NCBI GenBank assembly: GCA_965212005.1
Contig: OZ243038.1
Location: forward strand, 1,302,001 to 1,366,000
DNA: 64,000 nucleotides
Direction of reading: 5' to 3'
From: G965212005 sp965212005
Lineage (GTDB): Bacteria; Pseudomonadota; Gammaproteobacteria; Porifericomitales; Porifericomitaceae
Shown here: in pieces, positions 7,384 to 14,794 of the stretch
How positions within the stretch are numbered: position 1 is the first letter of the stretch
How the letters are laid out: every line of letters starts with the position of its first letter
Notes under the pieces: model-generated
Seen by the model: only the letters and a program-made list of their open reading frames with translations
What the model was told of the DNA's origin: nothing
Database searches by the model: none
Position numbers and translations under genes: made by a program

Positions 7384-8859
7384 ATGCCGGATAACGATCT
7401 GCTAGCCGCACGCCAGGCAGAGCTGGAACGGCTGCGCGAGCAGGGCTGGAATTACCCGAATGATTTCCGCCCGGATGAGTTGGCCGCCCGGCTGCACGAG
7501 CAATTTGGCGCACTCGACACGCAACGACTGGAGCGGGAAGACAAACAGGTACGGGTCGCCGGACGCATGGTCTCCCGGCGCGTCATGGGCAAAGCCGCTT
7601 TTATGCACCTGCAGGACTACTCCGGGCGCATCCAACTCTATCTGCGGCATGATCAATTGCCGGAAGGGCTGTATGAACAGGCTCAACGTTGGGACCTGGG
7701 TGACATCCTCGGCGTACGGGGCAAGTTGTTCAAAACCCGCACCGGTGAGCTCTCCCTACATGCCGAGGAACTGCATCTGCTAAGCAAATCGCTGCGCCCG
7801 TTGCCGGAAAAATACCACGGACTGGCCAACCAGGAACAATGCTACCGGCAACGCTACTTGGACCTGATCGCGAATAAGGAAAGCCGGCGCATCTTCAATA
7901 TCCGCGTCAAAACGGTGGACCTGCTGCGCCAGGATCTGAAAAAAGAAGGCTTCGTCGAGGTGGAAACACCCATGATGCATCCGCTGCCCGGCGGTGCCAC
8001 GGCACGGCCTTTCGTTACCCACCACAACAGTCTGCACCAAGACCTGTACCTGCGCATTGCACCCGAGTTGTACCTGAAACGGCTGCTGATCGGCGGCATG
8101 GACCGGATCTTCGAACTCAACCGCAATTTCCGCAATGAGGGTCTTTCCACCCGGCACAACCCTGAATTCACGATGTTGGAGTTCTACCAGGCCTATGCGG
8201 ACTACCGCGACCTGATGAAACTGGTCGAACGCCTGCTGCGTTCGCTGGCCATGCAGTTGCACGGCACCACGCAACTGGACACGAAGCGGATACAGTGCGA
8301 TCTCGCAGCGCCCTTCCAGCGCATGACCATGCGCGAGGCGATCCTGCACTGCAACAAGGACCTGCGGGAAGCAGACCTGCTTTCTTTGGAAAAGATCCAG
8401 GAAATCGCCCGGCGCAAGGAAGTCACTATACCGGCGCAGGCCGGGCGCGGGGCGATCGAGTGCGCCCTGTTCGAAAAGACTGCCGAGGCCTCTCTGCAAC
8501 TCCCCACCTTTATCACCGCCTATCCCATTGAAGTCTCCCCGTTGGCTCGCTGCAATGATGAAAACCCGGACCTCGCTGACCGTTTCGAGTTTTTTCTGGG
8601 CGGCTGTGAGATCGCCAATGGTTTCTCCGAATTAAACGACCCTGGCGAGCAAACCCGGCGTTTCCAACAACAGATCCAACGTCAACAGGTCGGAGACGAG
8701 GAAGCGATGCGTTACGACGTGGATTTTCTTACCGCCCTGGAATACGGCATGCCGCCTGCCGCCGGGGCCGGGATTGGCATCGACCGCCTGGTCATGATGT
8801 TGAGCGGCGCGGCGTCTATCCGTGATGTGATTCTCTTCCCCCAACTTAAACAAAAATAA
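7384..8859 (+). CDS. lysS: Lysyl-tRNA synthetase, class II
   Basis: Charges tRNA-Lys with lysine in the cytoplasm. At 491 residues it has the normal length. An N-terminal OB-fold anticodon-binding domain (about 55-145, VRVAGRMVSRRVMGKAAFMH) is followed by the class II catalytic core with motif 2 (FRNEGLSTRHNPEFTMLEFY) and motif 3 (GAGIGIDRLVMML). The ATG at 7384 has GGTGAG just upstream. It lies behind prfB on the same strand, a common gammaproteobacterial pairing. No anomaly seen. Confidence 0.97.
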   Translation: MPDNDLLAARQAELERLREQGWNYPNDFRPDELAARLHEQFGALDTQRLEREDKQVRVAGRMVSRRVMGKAAFMHLQDYSGRIQLYLRHDQLPEGLYEQAQRWDLGDILGVRGKLFKTRTGELSLHAEELHLLSKSLRPLPEKYHGLANQEQCYRQRYLDLIANKESRRIFNIRVKTVDLLRQDLKKEGFVEVETPMMHPLPGGATARPFVTHHNSLHQDLYLRIAPELYLKRLLIGGMDRIFELNRNFRNEGLSTRHNPEFTMLEFYQAYADYRDLMKLVERLLRSLAMQLHGTTQLDTKRIQCDLAAPFQRMTMREAILHCNKDLREADLLSLEKIQEIARRKEVTIPAQAGRGAIECALFEKTAEASLQLPTFITAYPIEVSPLARCNDENPDLADRFEFFLGGCEIANGFSELNDPGEQTRRFQQQIQRQQVGDEEAMRYDVDFLTALEYGMPPAAGAGIGIDRLVMMLSGAASIRDVILFPQLKQK

Positions 8860-9262
8860 CATTATTTTATTACATTTAACTAATAATCAAGAGAAAACAA
8901 CCATGCCGCCAGGTGCATCTGATCCCTTGCGGACCCGGTAACACCATTGCGCTTCGCTCCACGTGCGCCCGCGGCTTGCTCATCCGGGTCAGGCGCGCTT
9001 AATCCCCTGCGGAGCGGATAACACCATCACGCTTGCCCCTCGCATTGCATCCGGTTTTATGAGAAACTATGCAACGCTTTTACGGTCTAATCGGAAGATT
9101 GACCGGAAGGGCTGCTGATGCAGGTGACAACGTGAGTGTCTTCTGCTGATTAAGTCTGGCCCCGTTCGCATCCGCTCCCCCTCCAGGGGTGCTGGAAACG
9201 ACCGGTATGAGGACTCAATTGAAGCGAACCATTGGGACAAATTCTTGTTTTAGGAGGTTAAA
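8860..9262 (+). other. Intergenic region before the RiPP operon, with an imperfect direct repeat
   Basis: No gene seen. The stretch 8921-8956 (gatcccttgcggacccggta, then acaccattgcgctt) recurs imperfectly at 9001-9035 (aatcccctgcggagcggata, then acaccatcacgctt), 80 bp apart. The 3' part must hold the promoter of the precursor gene, whose ribosome site AGGAGG lies at 9252-9257. A short CCCC/GGGG hairpin is possible near 9177-9189. I could not fix a -35/-10 pair. Confidence 0.5.
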
Positions 9263-9694
9263 ATGTCCAAAAAATCCACGTTGAAACCCATAACCGCAGC
9301 GATCGGTGCCACCTTTGCCGTCTCTATGATGGCGAGCTCGGTGGGAGCGAACGCAGCTGAGAATCCGTTCGAACTGCTTGAGCACGACAGCGGCTACATG
9401 GTTGCCGGACACGGCGAAGAAGAAGGCAAGTGCGGCGAAGGCAAATGCGGCGAAGGCAAGTCCGAGGAAGGCAAGTGCGGCGAAGGCAAATGCGGCGAAG
9501 GCAAGTCCGAGGAAGGCAAATGCGGCGAAGGCAAATGCGGCGAAGGCAAGTCCGAGGAAGGCAAGTGCGGCGAAGGCAAATGCGGCGAAGGCAAGTCCGA
9601 GGAAGGCAAGTGCGGCGAAGGCAAATGCGGCGAAGGCAAGTCCGAGGAAGGCAAGTGCGGCGAAGGCAAATGCGGCGAAGGGAAGTCCGAGTAA
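9263..9694 (+). CDS. hvfA: HvfA/BufA-like RiPP precursor with 12 cysteines in EGKCG repeats
   Basis: 143 residues. A Sec signal peptide (MSKKSTLKPITAAIGATFAV, then SMMASSVGANA) is followed by a short segment ENPFELLEHDSGYMVAGHGE and then six units of KSEEGKCGEGKCGEG (first unit EEEGKCGEGKCGEG), ending KSE. There are 12 Cys, each in EGKCGEG context. EGKCG is the modified motif of HvfA-type precursors, whose Cys are altered by an MNIO enzyme and its partner to make a copper-binding peptide; both proteins are encoded next. AGGAGG precedes the ATG. Expected site: periplasm. Bases after the stop look like a former continuation (GKGS then stop). Confidence 0.9.
   Translation: MSKKSTLKPITAAIGATFAVSMMASSVGANAAENPFELLEHDSGYMVAGHGEEEGKCGEGKCGEGKSEEGKCGEGKCGEGKSEEGKCGEGKCGEGKSEEGKCGEGKCGEGKSEEGKCGEGKCGEGKSEEGKCGEGKCGEGKSE
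9425..9691 (+). repeat. 45-bp tandem repeat inside the RiPP precursor
   Basis: Six head-to-tail 45-bp units (the last three bases short). They are nearly identical: I see one synonymous AAG/AAA change in the third unit and GGC to GGG in the last. Such identity indicates recent expansion or ongoing homogenisation and predicts length variation between strains. Confidence 0.93.
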
Positions 9695-9715
9695 GGCAAA
9701 GGCAGCTAACAGTCT

Positions 9716-9736
9716 GTAGGTAAGCCCCTACTTTTT
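9716..9736 (+). terminator. Weak hairpin plus T-run between precursor and MNIO gene
   Basis: GTAGG (9716-9720) can pair with CCTAC (9727-9731) around a six-base loop and is followed by five T. The stem is short, so it would be at most a partial terminator. Partial termination here would favour precursor over enzyme. Inference only. Confidence 0.35.
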
Positions 9737-9748
9737 GTTTGCCGTGTC

Positions 9749-10627
9749 ATGACCGGCTTTCCCGTACAAGGGGCAGGATTGGGCCTGCGGCGCTCCTTCT
9801 TGGAGGCGTTCGCCCGGTTGGATCCTGCCCCCGTCGGATTTCTGGAGGTAGCGCCAGAAAACTGGATCGACGTCGGCGGTCGTTTTGGCAGTCGATTTCG
9901 CTCGCTGACTGAGCGCTTCCCCTTTGTCTGTCACGGGCTTTCGCTCAATCTGGGGGGACTGGCCCCGCTGGATGATGCTTTCTTGAAGCGCGTCAAACGC
10001 TTCCTGGATGAGCATAAAATCCGTTGTTACAGTGAGCATCTGAGCTACTGTGCGGATGAGGGCCAGCTGTACGACCTGATGCCGATTCCGTTCACGGAGC
10101 AGGCAGTGCATCACGTTGCGGCCCGCATTCGTCACGTTCAGGAGACCGTGGGTCGGCGCATCGCCGTAGAGAACGTTTCCTATTACGCGGCACCCGGAAA
10201 ACAGATGGAAGAGATCGACTTCCTGCGGGCTGTGCTTGATGAAGCGGACTGCGACCTGCTGCTTGACATCAACAACATATACGTCAACAGCATTAATCAC
10301 CGCTACGATCCACGGGAGTTTTTGCACGCACTGCCGGGCGAGCGCATTGCCTACGCGCACGTGGCAGGACACTACGTGGAAGCCGAGGATCTGCGCATTG
10401 ATACGCATGGTGCCGACGTCATCGATCCCGTGTGGGATTTGCTGAAGGACGCCTACAGCCACTTCGGTGTTTTCCCTACCTTGGTCGAGCGCGACTTCAA
10501 CATACCGCCACTCCCCAAGTTATTGCGGGAGGTTGAAACCATTGATCGGCTGCAGCGGCATTACGACGTCACGGTCCTGGAAGGAAGAACCGCCGCGCGC
10601 ATGCCAAACATAGGCCAGGCCCATTAG
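9749..10627 (+). CDS. hvfB: MNIO (DUF692) RiPP-modifying enzyme, HvfB/BufB type
   Basis: 292 residues, a TIM-barrel iron enzyme of the multinuclear non-heme iron oxidase family that also contains MbnB of methanobactin synthesis. Likely metal ligands stand in typical places: H in FVCHGLSLNLGG, E and H in YSEHLSY, E in AVENVSYY, D in LLLDINNIYVN, H in YAHVAGH, D and H in DTHG, E in VERDFN. It is expected to oxidise the Cys of the preceding precursor together with the DUF2063 partner, in the cytoplasm before export. It starts 54 bp after the precursor stop without a strong ribosome site, which suits lower expression than the precursor. Confidence 0.93.
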   Translation: MTGFPVQGAGLGLRRSFLEAFARLDPAPVGFLEVAPENWIDVGGRFGSRFRSLTERFPFVCHGLSLNLGGLAPLDDAFLKRVKRFLDEHKIRCYSEHLSYCADEGQLYDLMPIPFTEQAVHHVAARIRHVQETVGRRIAVENVSYYAAPGKQMEEIDFLRAVLDEADCDLLLDINNIYVNSINHRYDPREFLHALPGERIAYAHVAGHYVEAEDLRIDTHGADVIDPVWDLLKDAYSHFGVFPTLVERDFNIPPLPKLLREVETIDRLQRHYDVTVLEGRTAARMPNIGQAH

Positions 10628-10682
10628 ATAACCGTGGAGTGCATCCAGTCCTGAATCCAGGCAGGAAGAACCGCGGAAGCCA

Positions 10683-11492
10683 ATGCATATAGAAATGACA
10701 ACCAGTGAGGCAGGCGATTCTGAGGCCAAGCAGGATTTTGCAGCCATACAGCGCCGCTTCACCCGTCATATAAGAAACAACGCGGAGCCGGCACCGGTCG
10801 GCATTGAAGACCGGCGAATGGGAATCTACCGGGACCTGCTCTACAACAACGTAGAGAATTTTCTCGCCCAGAGTTTTCCGGTGCTGCGCAAGATAACGCC
10901 GGAAGCGCAATGGCACCGGCTGATTCGAGATTACTTCGCCCAGCACCGCGCACACACGCCACTGTTCCCGAAAATGCCGTTGGAGTTTGTCAATTTTTTG
11001 CAGAACGAGCGCGGCACGCAGGCAGGAGATCCGCCTTACTTGGCTGAACTGGCACATTATGAATGGATCGAGATTGCCGCCTCCCTGGACGTGCGCGAAC
11101 TTCCCACGCAAACAGACAAAGACGGGGATCTGCTGCTGGGGCGCCCGATGCTAAATCCGATCTGCTGGTTTTTGAACTACCATTTCCCCGTACACCGAAT
11201 CAGCCCGGATTACCTTCCCGAACGTCCCGCTGCTGAACCCGTGTACCTGGCAGTCTGCCGGGGCCGAGACTACGCGGTCCGCTTTTTCGAAGTAAACCCC
11301 GTTGCCGCCCACTTGCTGAATTTAATGCGTGAACGGCCCACAAGCTCAGGACATGAGCTGCTGCGCAGCGTCGCCGAGGAGCTCGGGCGTTCCGATCCGC
11401 AGACCGTCATCGAAGGAGGACGGCAGCTGATGGAGCAAATGCGCCAGCGGGACTTATTGCTGGGCACCAGGCGCGAACCTGGCCCATCCTAA
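10683..11492 (+). CDS. hvfC: DUF2063 partner protein of the MNIO enzyme (HvfC/BufC)
   Basis: 269 residues. The N-terminal DUF2063 domain is clear (FAAIQRRFTRHIRNN, RRMGIYRDLLYNNVENFLAQ, SFPVLRKI, then WHRLIRDYF), and a C-terminal winged-helix-like part ends QRDLLLGTR. In characterised MNIO systems this partner binds the leader and presents the core peptide. It follows the DUF692 gene by 55 bp and completes the minimal three-gene set. The usual fourth member, a DoxX protein, is not next; a DoxX gene occurs on the same strand at 16365. Confidence 0.9.
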   Translation: MHIEMTTSEAGDSEAKQDFAAIQRRFTRHIRNNAEPAPVGIEDRRMGIYRDLLYNNVENFLAQSFPVLRKITPEAQWHRLIRDYFAQHRAHTPLFPKMPLEFVNFLQNERGTQAGDPPYLAELAHYEWIEIAASLDVRELPTQTDKDGDLLLGRPMLNPICWFLNYHFPVHRISPDYLPERPAAEPVYLAVCRGRDYAVRFFEVNPVAAHLLNLMRERPTSSGHELLRSVAEELGRSDPQTVIEGGRQLMEQMRQRDLLLGTRREPGPS

Positions 11493-11582
11493 AAACAGGC
11501 GCGGCCGGCTGCACGGGCAGAAACCGGAAAATCCGCAGATAAGATGGAATAGTCAGGCGCTCACGCAGCTACTGCAGATTAG

Positions 11583-11623
11583 TTGGCAAGGAACCAACAG
11601 TCCTGCCAAAGTTCAAGTATAAT
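11583..11623 (+). promoter_or_regulatory. Putative promoter with inverted repeat before the acetolactate synthase operon
   Basis: A perfect -10 hexamer TATAAT (11618-11623) lies in AT-rich sequence 40 bp before the ATG. No good -35 is found at 17 bp, but TTGGCA (11583-11588) and TGCCAA (11604-11609) form an inverted repeat in the -20 to -45 region, as expected for an operator used by an activator. Inference only. GGAGG precedes the gene start. Confidence 0.45.
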
Positions 11624-11663
11624 AATTAAATAATTATCAGGAGCCTTTGGAGGGATCAGCGAA

Positions 11664-13298
11664 ATGAAGGGAGCTGAGTTATTTGTGAAATGCCTGGAAA
11701 ATGAGAATGTAGAACGCATCTACGGGATTCCAGGGGAAGAAAATATCGACGTGATGGACGCGCTGCTTGGCAGCAAGGTTAAATTCGTAACGGTCCGTCA
11801 TGAGCAGGGTGCCGCCTTCATGGCGGACGTCTACGGTCGGCTCACGGGCAGAGCGGGCGTCTGTCTGGCCACCCTGGGACCGGGCGCCACCAACCTGGTG
11901 ACCGGGGTTGCCGACGCCAACATGGATCGGGCACCGATGGTTGCCCTGGCCGGGCAGGGAGCCACCACCAGGCTGCACAAAGAGAGTCACCAAATTCTGG
12001 ACCTGGTGAATCTGTTCGCTCCCATATCCAAATATAGTACGCAGATCCGAGAACCGGAGATCATCCCCGAAATCGTACGCAAGGCATTTAAGGTCGCGGA
12101 AGCTGAAAAGCCCGGCTGCAGCTTTATCGATTTTCCGGAGAATATTGCAGAGAGCGAGATCGAGAATCGGGAACCTCTCAAAGTGCAAAGCCCCCTGCCT
12201 CCCGAACCGCCTGAAGTCAAGGTGCGCCAAGCCGCTGAGCTAATCTCCAAGGCGCGCTTCCCGATAGTGATGGCCGGCAACGGAATTATTCGGGCGAAGG
12301 CATCCCATAAATTAGTGAGCTTTGCCGAGAAGCTGAACCTGCCGGTGGCAACCACCTTCATGGCCAAAGGCGTGATTCCATTCTCGCATGAACTGTGCCT
12401 GGGATCAGTAGGACTGCAGGCAAATGACTACATCTCCTGCGGCTTTGACCGGGCCGATCTGGTCATCTGCGTCGGCTATGACATTGTGGAATATCATCCG
12501 CACTTATGGAACAAGGACAAGTCCTGCAAAATCATTCACATCGACTCTCAGCAGGCTGAAGTGGATGAGCACTACATCGTTGAGGCGGGTGTTCTGGGAG
12601 ACATCAGTGCCTCCCTGCAAGCCATCAGCGAAAGGTCGGAGGCGCGCCAGGAAACGCCCGCGCCCAGCCTGCGAAAGATCATCGTCGAGGAGATGGAACG
12701 GCACGCGGCGGATCAGAGCTTTCCGATTAAGCCGCAGAAAATTATCTGGGAATTGCGCCAAGCCTTGAATCCCGAAGACATCGTGATCAGCGACGTGGGC
12801 GCACACAAAATGTGGATGGCGCGCATGTACCAGGCGGAGCGCCCGAATACCTGCATTATTTCAAACGGATTTGCCTCAATGGGAATCGCCGTGCCAGGCG
12901 CTCTTGCCGCCCGTCAAGCGTACCCGGATCGAAAGGCAGTCGCAGTCACCGGAGACGCCGGCTTCATGATGAACTCGCAAGAGATCGAGACTGCGTTACG
13001 ACATAAACTTGCCTTGGTGATCTTAATCTGGACCGATTCGCAATACGGATTGATCAAATGGCATCAAATGCGTAATTTCGGGCGCCCCGCCCACATTGAC
13101 TTTACCAACCCTGACTTTGTGAAGTACGCGGAAAGTTTCGGTGCCAAGGGGTACCGGGTAGAAAGCGCCGACGAATTGTCTTCAGTATTGCGCCAGGCGC
13201 TGGCCGATGACACCGTGGTGGTCGTGGATTGCCCGGTGGATTACTCCGAGAACATGAAACTGACGGAAAAGCTCGGAGATTTGGTCTGTCCCATCTGA
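11664..13298 (+). CDS. alsS: Acetolactate synthase, catabolic (AlsS-like) type
   Basis: 544 residues, ThDP-dependent enzyme expected to join two pyruvates into 2-acetolactate. It has the three usual domains: N-terminal Pyr domain with the catalytic Glu (VTVRHEQGAAFMADVYGRL), a central domain, and the C-terminal PP domain (GDAGFMMNSQEIETALRH). I see no FAD-binding RFDDR motif and no regulatory subunit gene beside it, both of which favour the catabolic form. An aldehyde dehydrogenase starts 14 bp downstream, then an FMN protein. No acetolactate decarboxylase is nearby, so the product may feed something other than acetoin; another 2-oxoacid substrate cannot be excluded. Confidence 0.85.
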   Translation: MKGAELFVKCLENENVERIYGIPGEENIDVMDALLGSKVKFVTVRHEQGAAFMADVYGRLTGRAGVCLATLGPGATNLVTGVADANMDRAPMVALAGQGATTRLHKESHQILDLVNLFAPISKYSTQIREPEIIPEIVRKAFKVAEAEKPGCSFIDFPENIAESEIENREPLKVQSPLPPEPPEVKVRQAAELISKARFPIVMAGNGIIRAKASHKLVSFAEKLNLPVATTFMAKGVIPFSHELCLGSVGLQANDYISCGFDRADLVICVGYDIVEYHPHLWNKDKSCKIIHIDSQQAEVDEHYIVEAGVLGDISASLQAISERSEARQETPAPSLRKIIVEEMERHAADQSFPIKPQKIIWELRQALNPEDIVISDVGAHKMWMARMYQAERPNTCIISNGFASMGIAVPGALAARQAYPDRKAVAVTGDAGFMMNSQEIETALRHKLALVILIWTDSQYGLIKWHQMRNFGRPAHIDFTNPDFVKYAESFGAKGYRVESADELSSVLRQALADDTVVVVDCPVDYSENMKLTEKLGDLVCPI

Positions 13299-13312
13299 CG
13301 GGAGCGCACAAG

Positions 13313-14758
13313 ATGGCAACCGCAAGCAAACACTTTTCGCTGTTAACTCCGCACGCTCGTCCGAGCGGCAAGCTGGAGGTCACCGCGCCTTATGATGGGG
13401 CGCTCATCGCCACGATAGACAACGCTGCGGCGGACACCGTCGAACAGGCCTTGCAGACGGCCTGGCAACTGTACCGCAATCGCGACGGCTGGCTCTCCGA
13501 AACGCACCGCATAGCAGTGTTGGAGCGCACGGCGACGCTGATGCAGGAAGCCGCTGACGAGCTTGCCGTTGAGGCAGCCCGTGAGGGCGGCAAACCGTTG
13601 CTTGACTCCAAAATTGAAGTGGCGCGCGCCATTGACGGGGTACGCGAGTGCGTCGAGTTCCTGCGTACCGGCAGTGTGCAGCAGGTCCCGATGGGGATCA
13701 ACTCCGCCTCTGAAAAGCGGGTGACCGTGACCCTGCATGAACCCGTAGGCGTAGTGGTAGCGGTCAGCGCCTTCAACCACCCGTTGAACCTGATTGTCCA
13801 CCAGGTGGCCCCCGCAGTGGCGGTAGGATGTCCGGTGATTGTGAAACCGGCGACTGATACGCCGCTTTCCTGTTTTCGCTTCGTCCAGCTTCTGCACCAG
13901 GCCGGTCTGCCCGAAGAATGGTGCCAAGCCCTGGCCATCAATGAAGTAGAGGTCGCCTCCAAGCTGGTCACCGATGCGCGCGTCGGGTTTTTCAGCTTTA
14001 TCGGCAGTGCCCGGGTGGGCTGGATGCTGCGTTCCCAGCTGGCACCGGGAACCCGCTGCGCGCTGGAGCACGGCGGTGCCGCCCCGGTGCTGATCGCCGA
14101 AGATGCAGACCTGGAAACGATGCTGCCGCTTTTAGTAAAGGGAGGCTTCTACCACGCCGGGCAGGTGTGCGTCTCGGTCCAGCGAGTCTACGCGCATGAA
14201 CGCATCGCCGAGCAGGTAGCGCAAGGACTCGCCGAGCAGGCGCAGAAACTGAGGATAGGCGATCCAGTCCAGGAACAAACGGAGGTAGGGCCGCTGATTC
14301 GCCCGGTTGAGGTGGAACGAGTGTCTTCCTGGATAGAAGAAGCCGTGCAGGCAGGTGGACGCCGGCTTTGCGGCGGCGACCGGCTGTCTGAATCCTGCTA
14401 TCCCTGCACCGTGCTGCTGGACCCGCCGGATACTGCCAAAGTGAGCCGGCAGGAGATCTTCGGCCCGGCGATCTGTGTTTACTCCTGCCCGGACCTGGAC
14501 CAGGCGCTGGAGCGAGCCAATGCGCTGCCTTATGCCTTCCAGGCTGCAGTGTTCACGCAAAACATCGATCGCGCACTACGCTGCGCCAAGCGGCTGGACG
14601 CCTCCGCAGTGATGATCAATGATCACACTGCCTTCCGGGTGGACTGGATGCCGTTTGCCGGCCTGCGCGAATCCGGACTGGGGGTCGGCGGCATCCCGCA
14701 CACGATGGAAGAGATGCAAATCCGGAAGATGCTGGTTTTCCGCTCCGAGGAGCTGTAA
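13313..14758 (+). CDS. NAD(P)-dependent aldehyde dehydrogenase
   Basis: 481 residues from the ATG at 13313, placed 14 bp after alsS with GGGAG upstream; the frame is open 28 codons earlier but within the preceding gene. ALDH superfamily signatures: SAFNHPLNLIVHQVAPAVA, VIVKPATDTPLS, Glu in CALEHGGAAPVLI, catalytic Cys in GGFYHAGQVCVSVQRVY, and the end motif INDHTAFRVDWMPFAGLRES. The substrate is not evident; the closest types are lactaldehyde, succinate-semialdehyde or glyceraldehyde-3-phosphate dehydrogenases. The tight arrangement with alsS suggests a shared pathway on a small aldehyde or 2-oxoacid. Confidence 0.85.
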   Translation: MATASKHFSLLTPHARPSGKLEVTAPYDGALIATIDNAAADTVEQALQTAWQLYRNRDGWLSETHRIAVLERTATLMQEAADELAVEAAREGGKPLLDSKIEVARAIDGVRECVEFLRTGSVQQVPMGINSASEKRVTVTLHEPVGVVVAVSAFNHPLNLIVHQVAPAVAVGCPVIVKPATDTPLSCFRFVQLLHQAGLPEEWCQALAINEVEVASKLVTDARVGFFSFIGSARVGWMLRSQLAPGTRCALEHGGAAPVLIAEDADLETMLPLLVKGGFYHAGQVCVSVQRVYAHERIAEQVAQGLAEQAQKLRIGDPVQEQTEVGPLIRPVEVERVSSWIEEAVQAGGRRLCGGDRLSESCYPCTVLLDPPDTAKVSRQEIFGPAICVYSCPDLDQALERANALPYAFQAAVFTQNIDRALRCAKRLDASAVMINDHTAFRVDWMPFAGLRESGLGVGGIPHTMEEMQIRKMLVFRSEEL

Positions 14759-14794
14759 CAACAACCACTATGGGCAAGTAACGCAGGAGAATTG

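Noticed and set aside
9394..9723. Three further open frames across the RiPP precursor repeats
   Set aside because: The 45-bp period keeps all frames open; only the frame with signal peptide, AGGAGG and EGKCG fits a known family.
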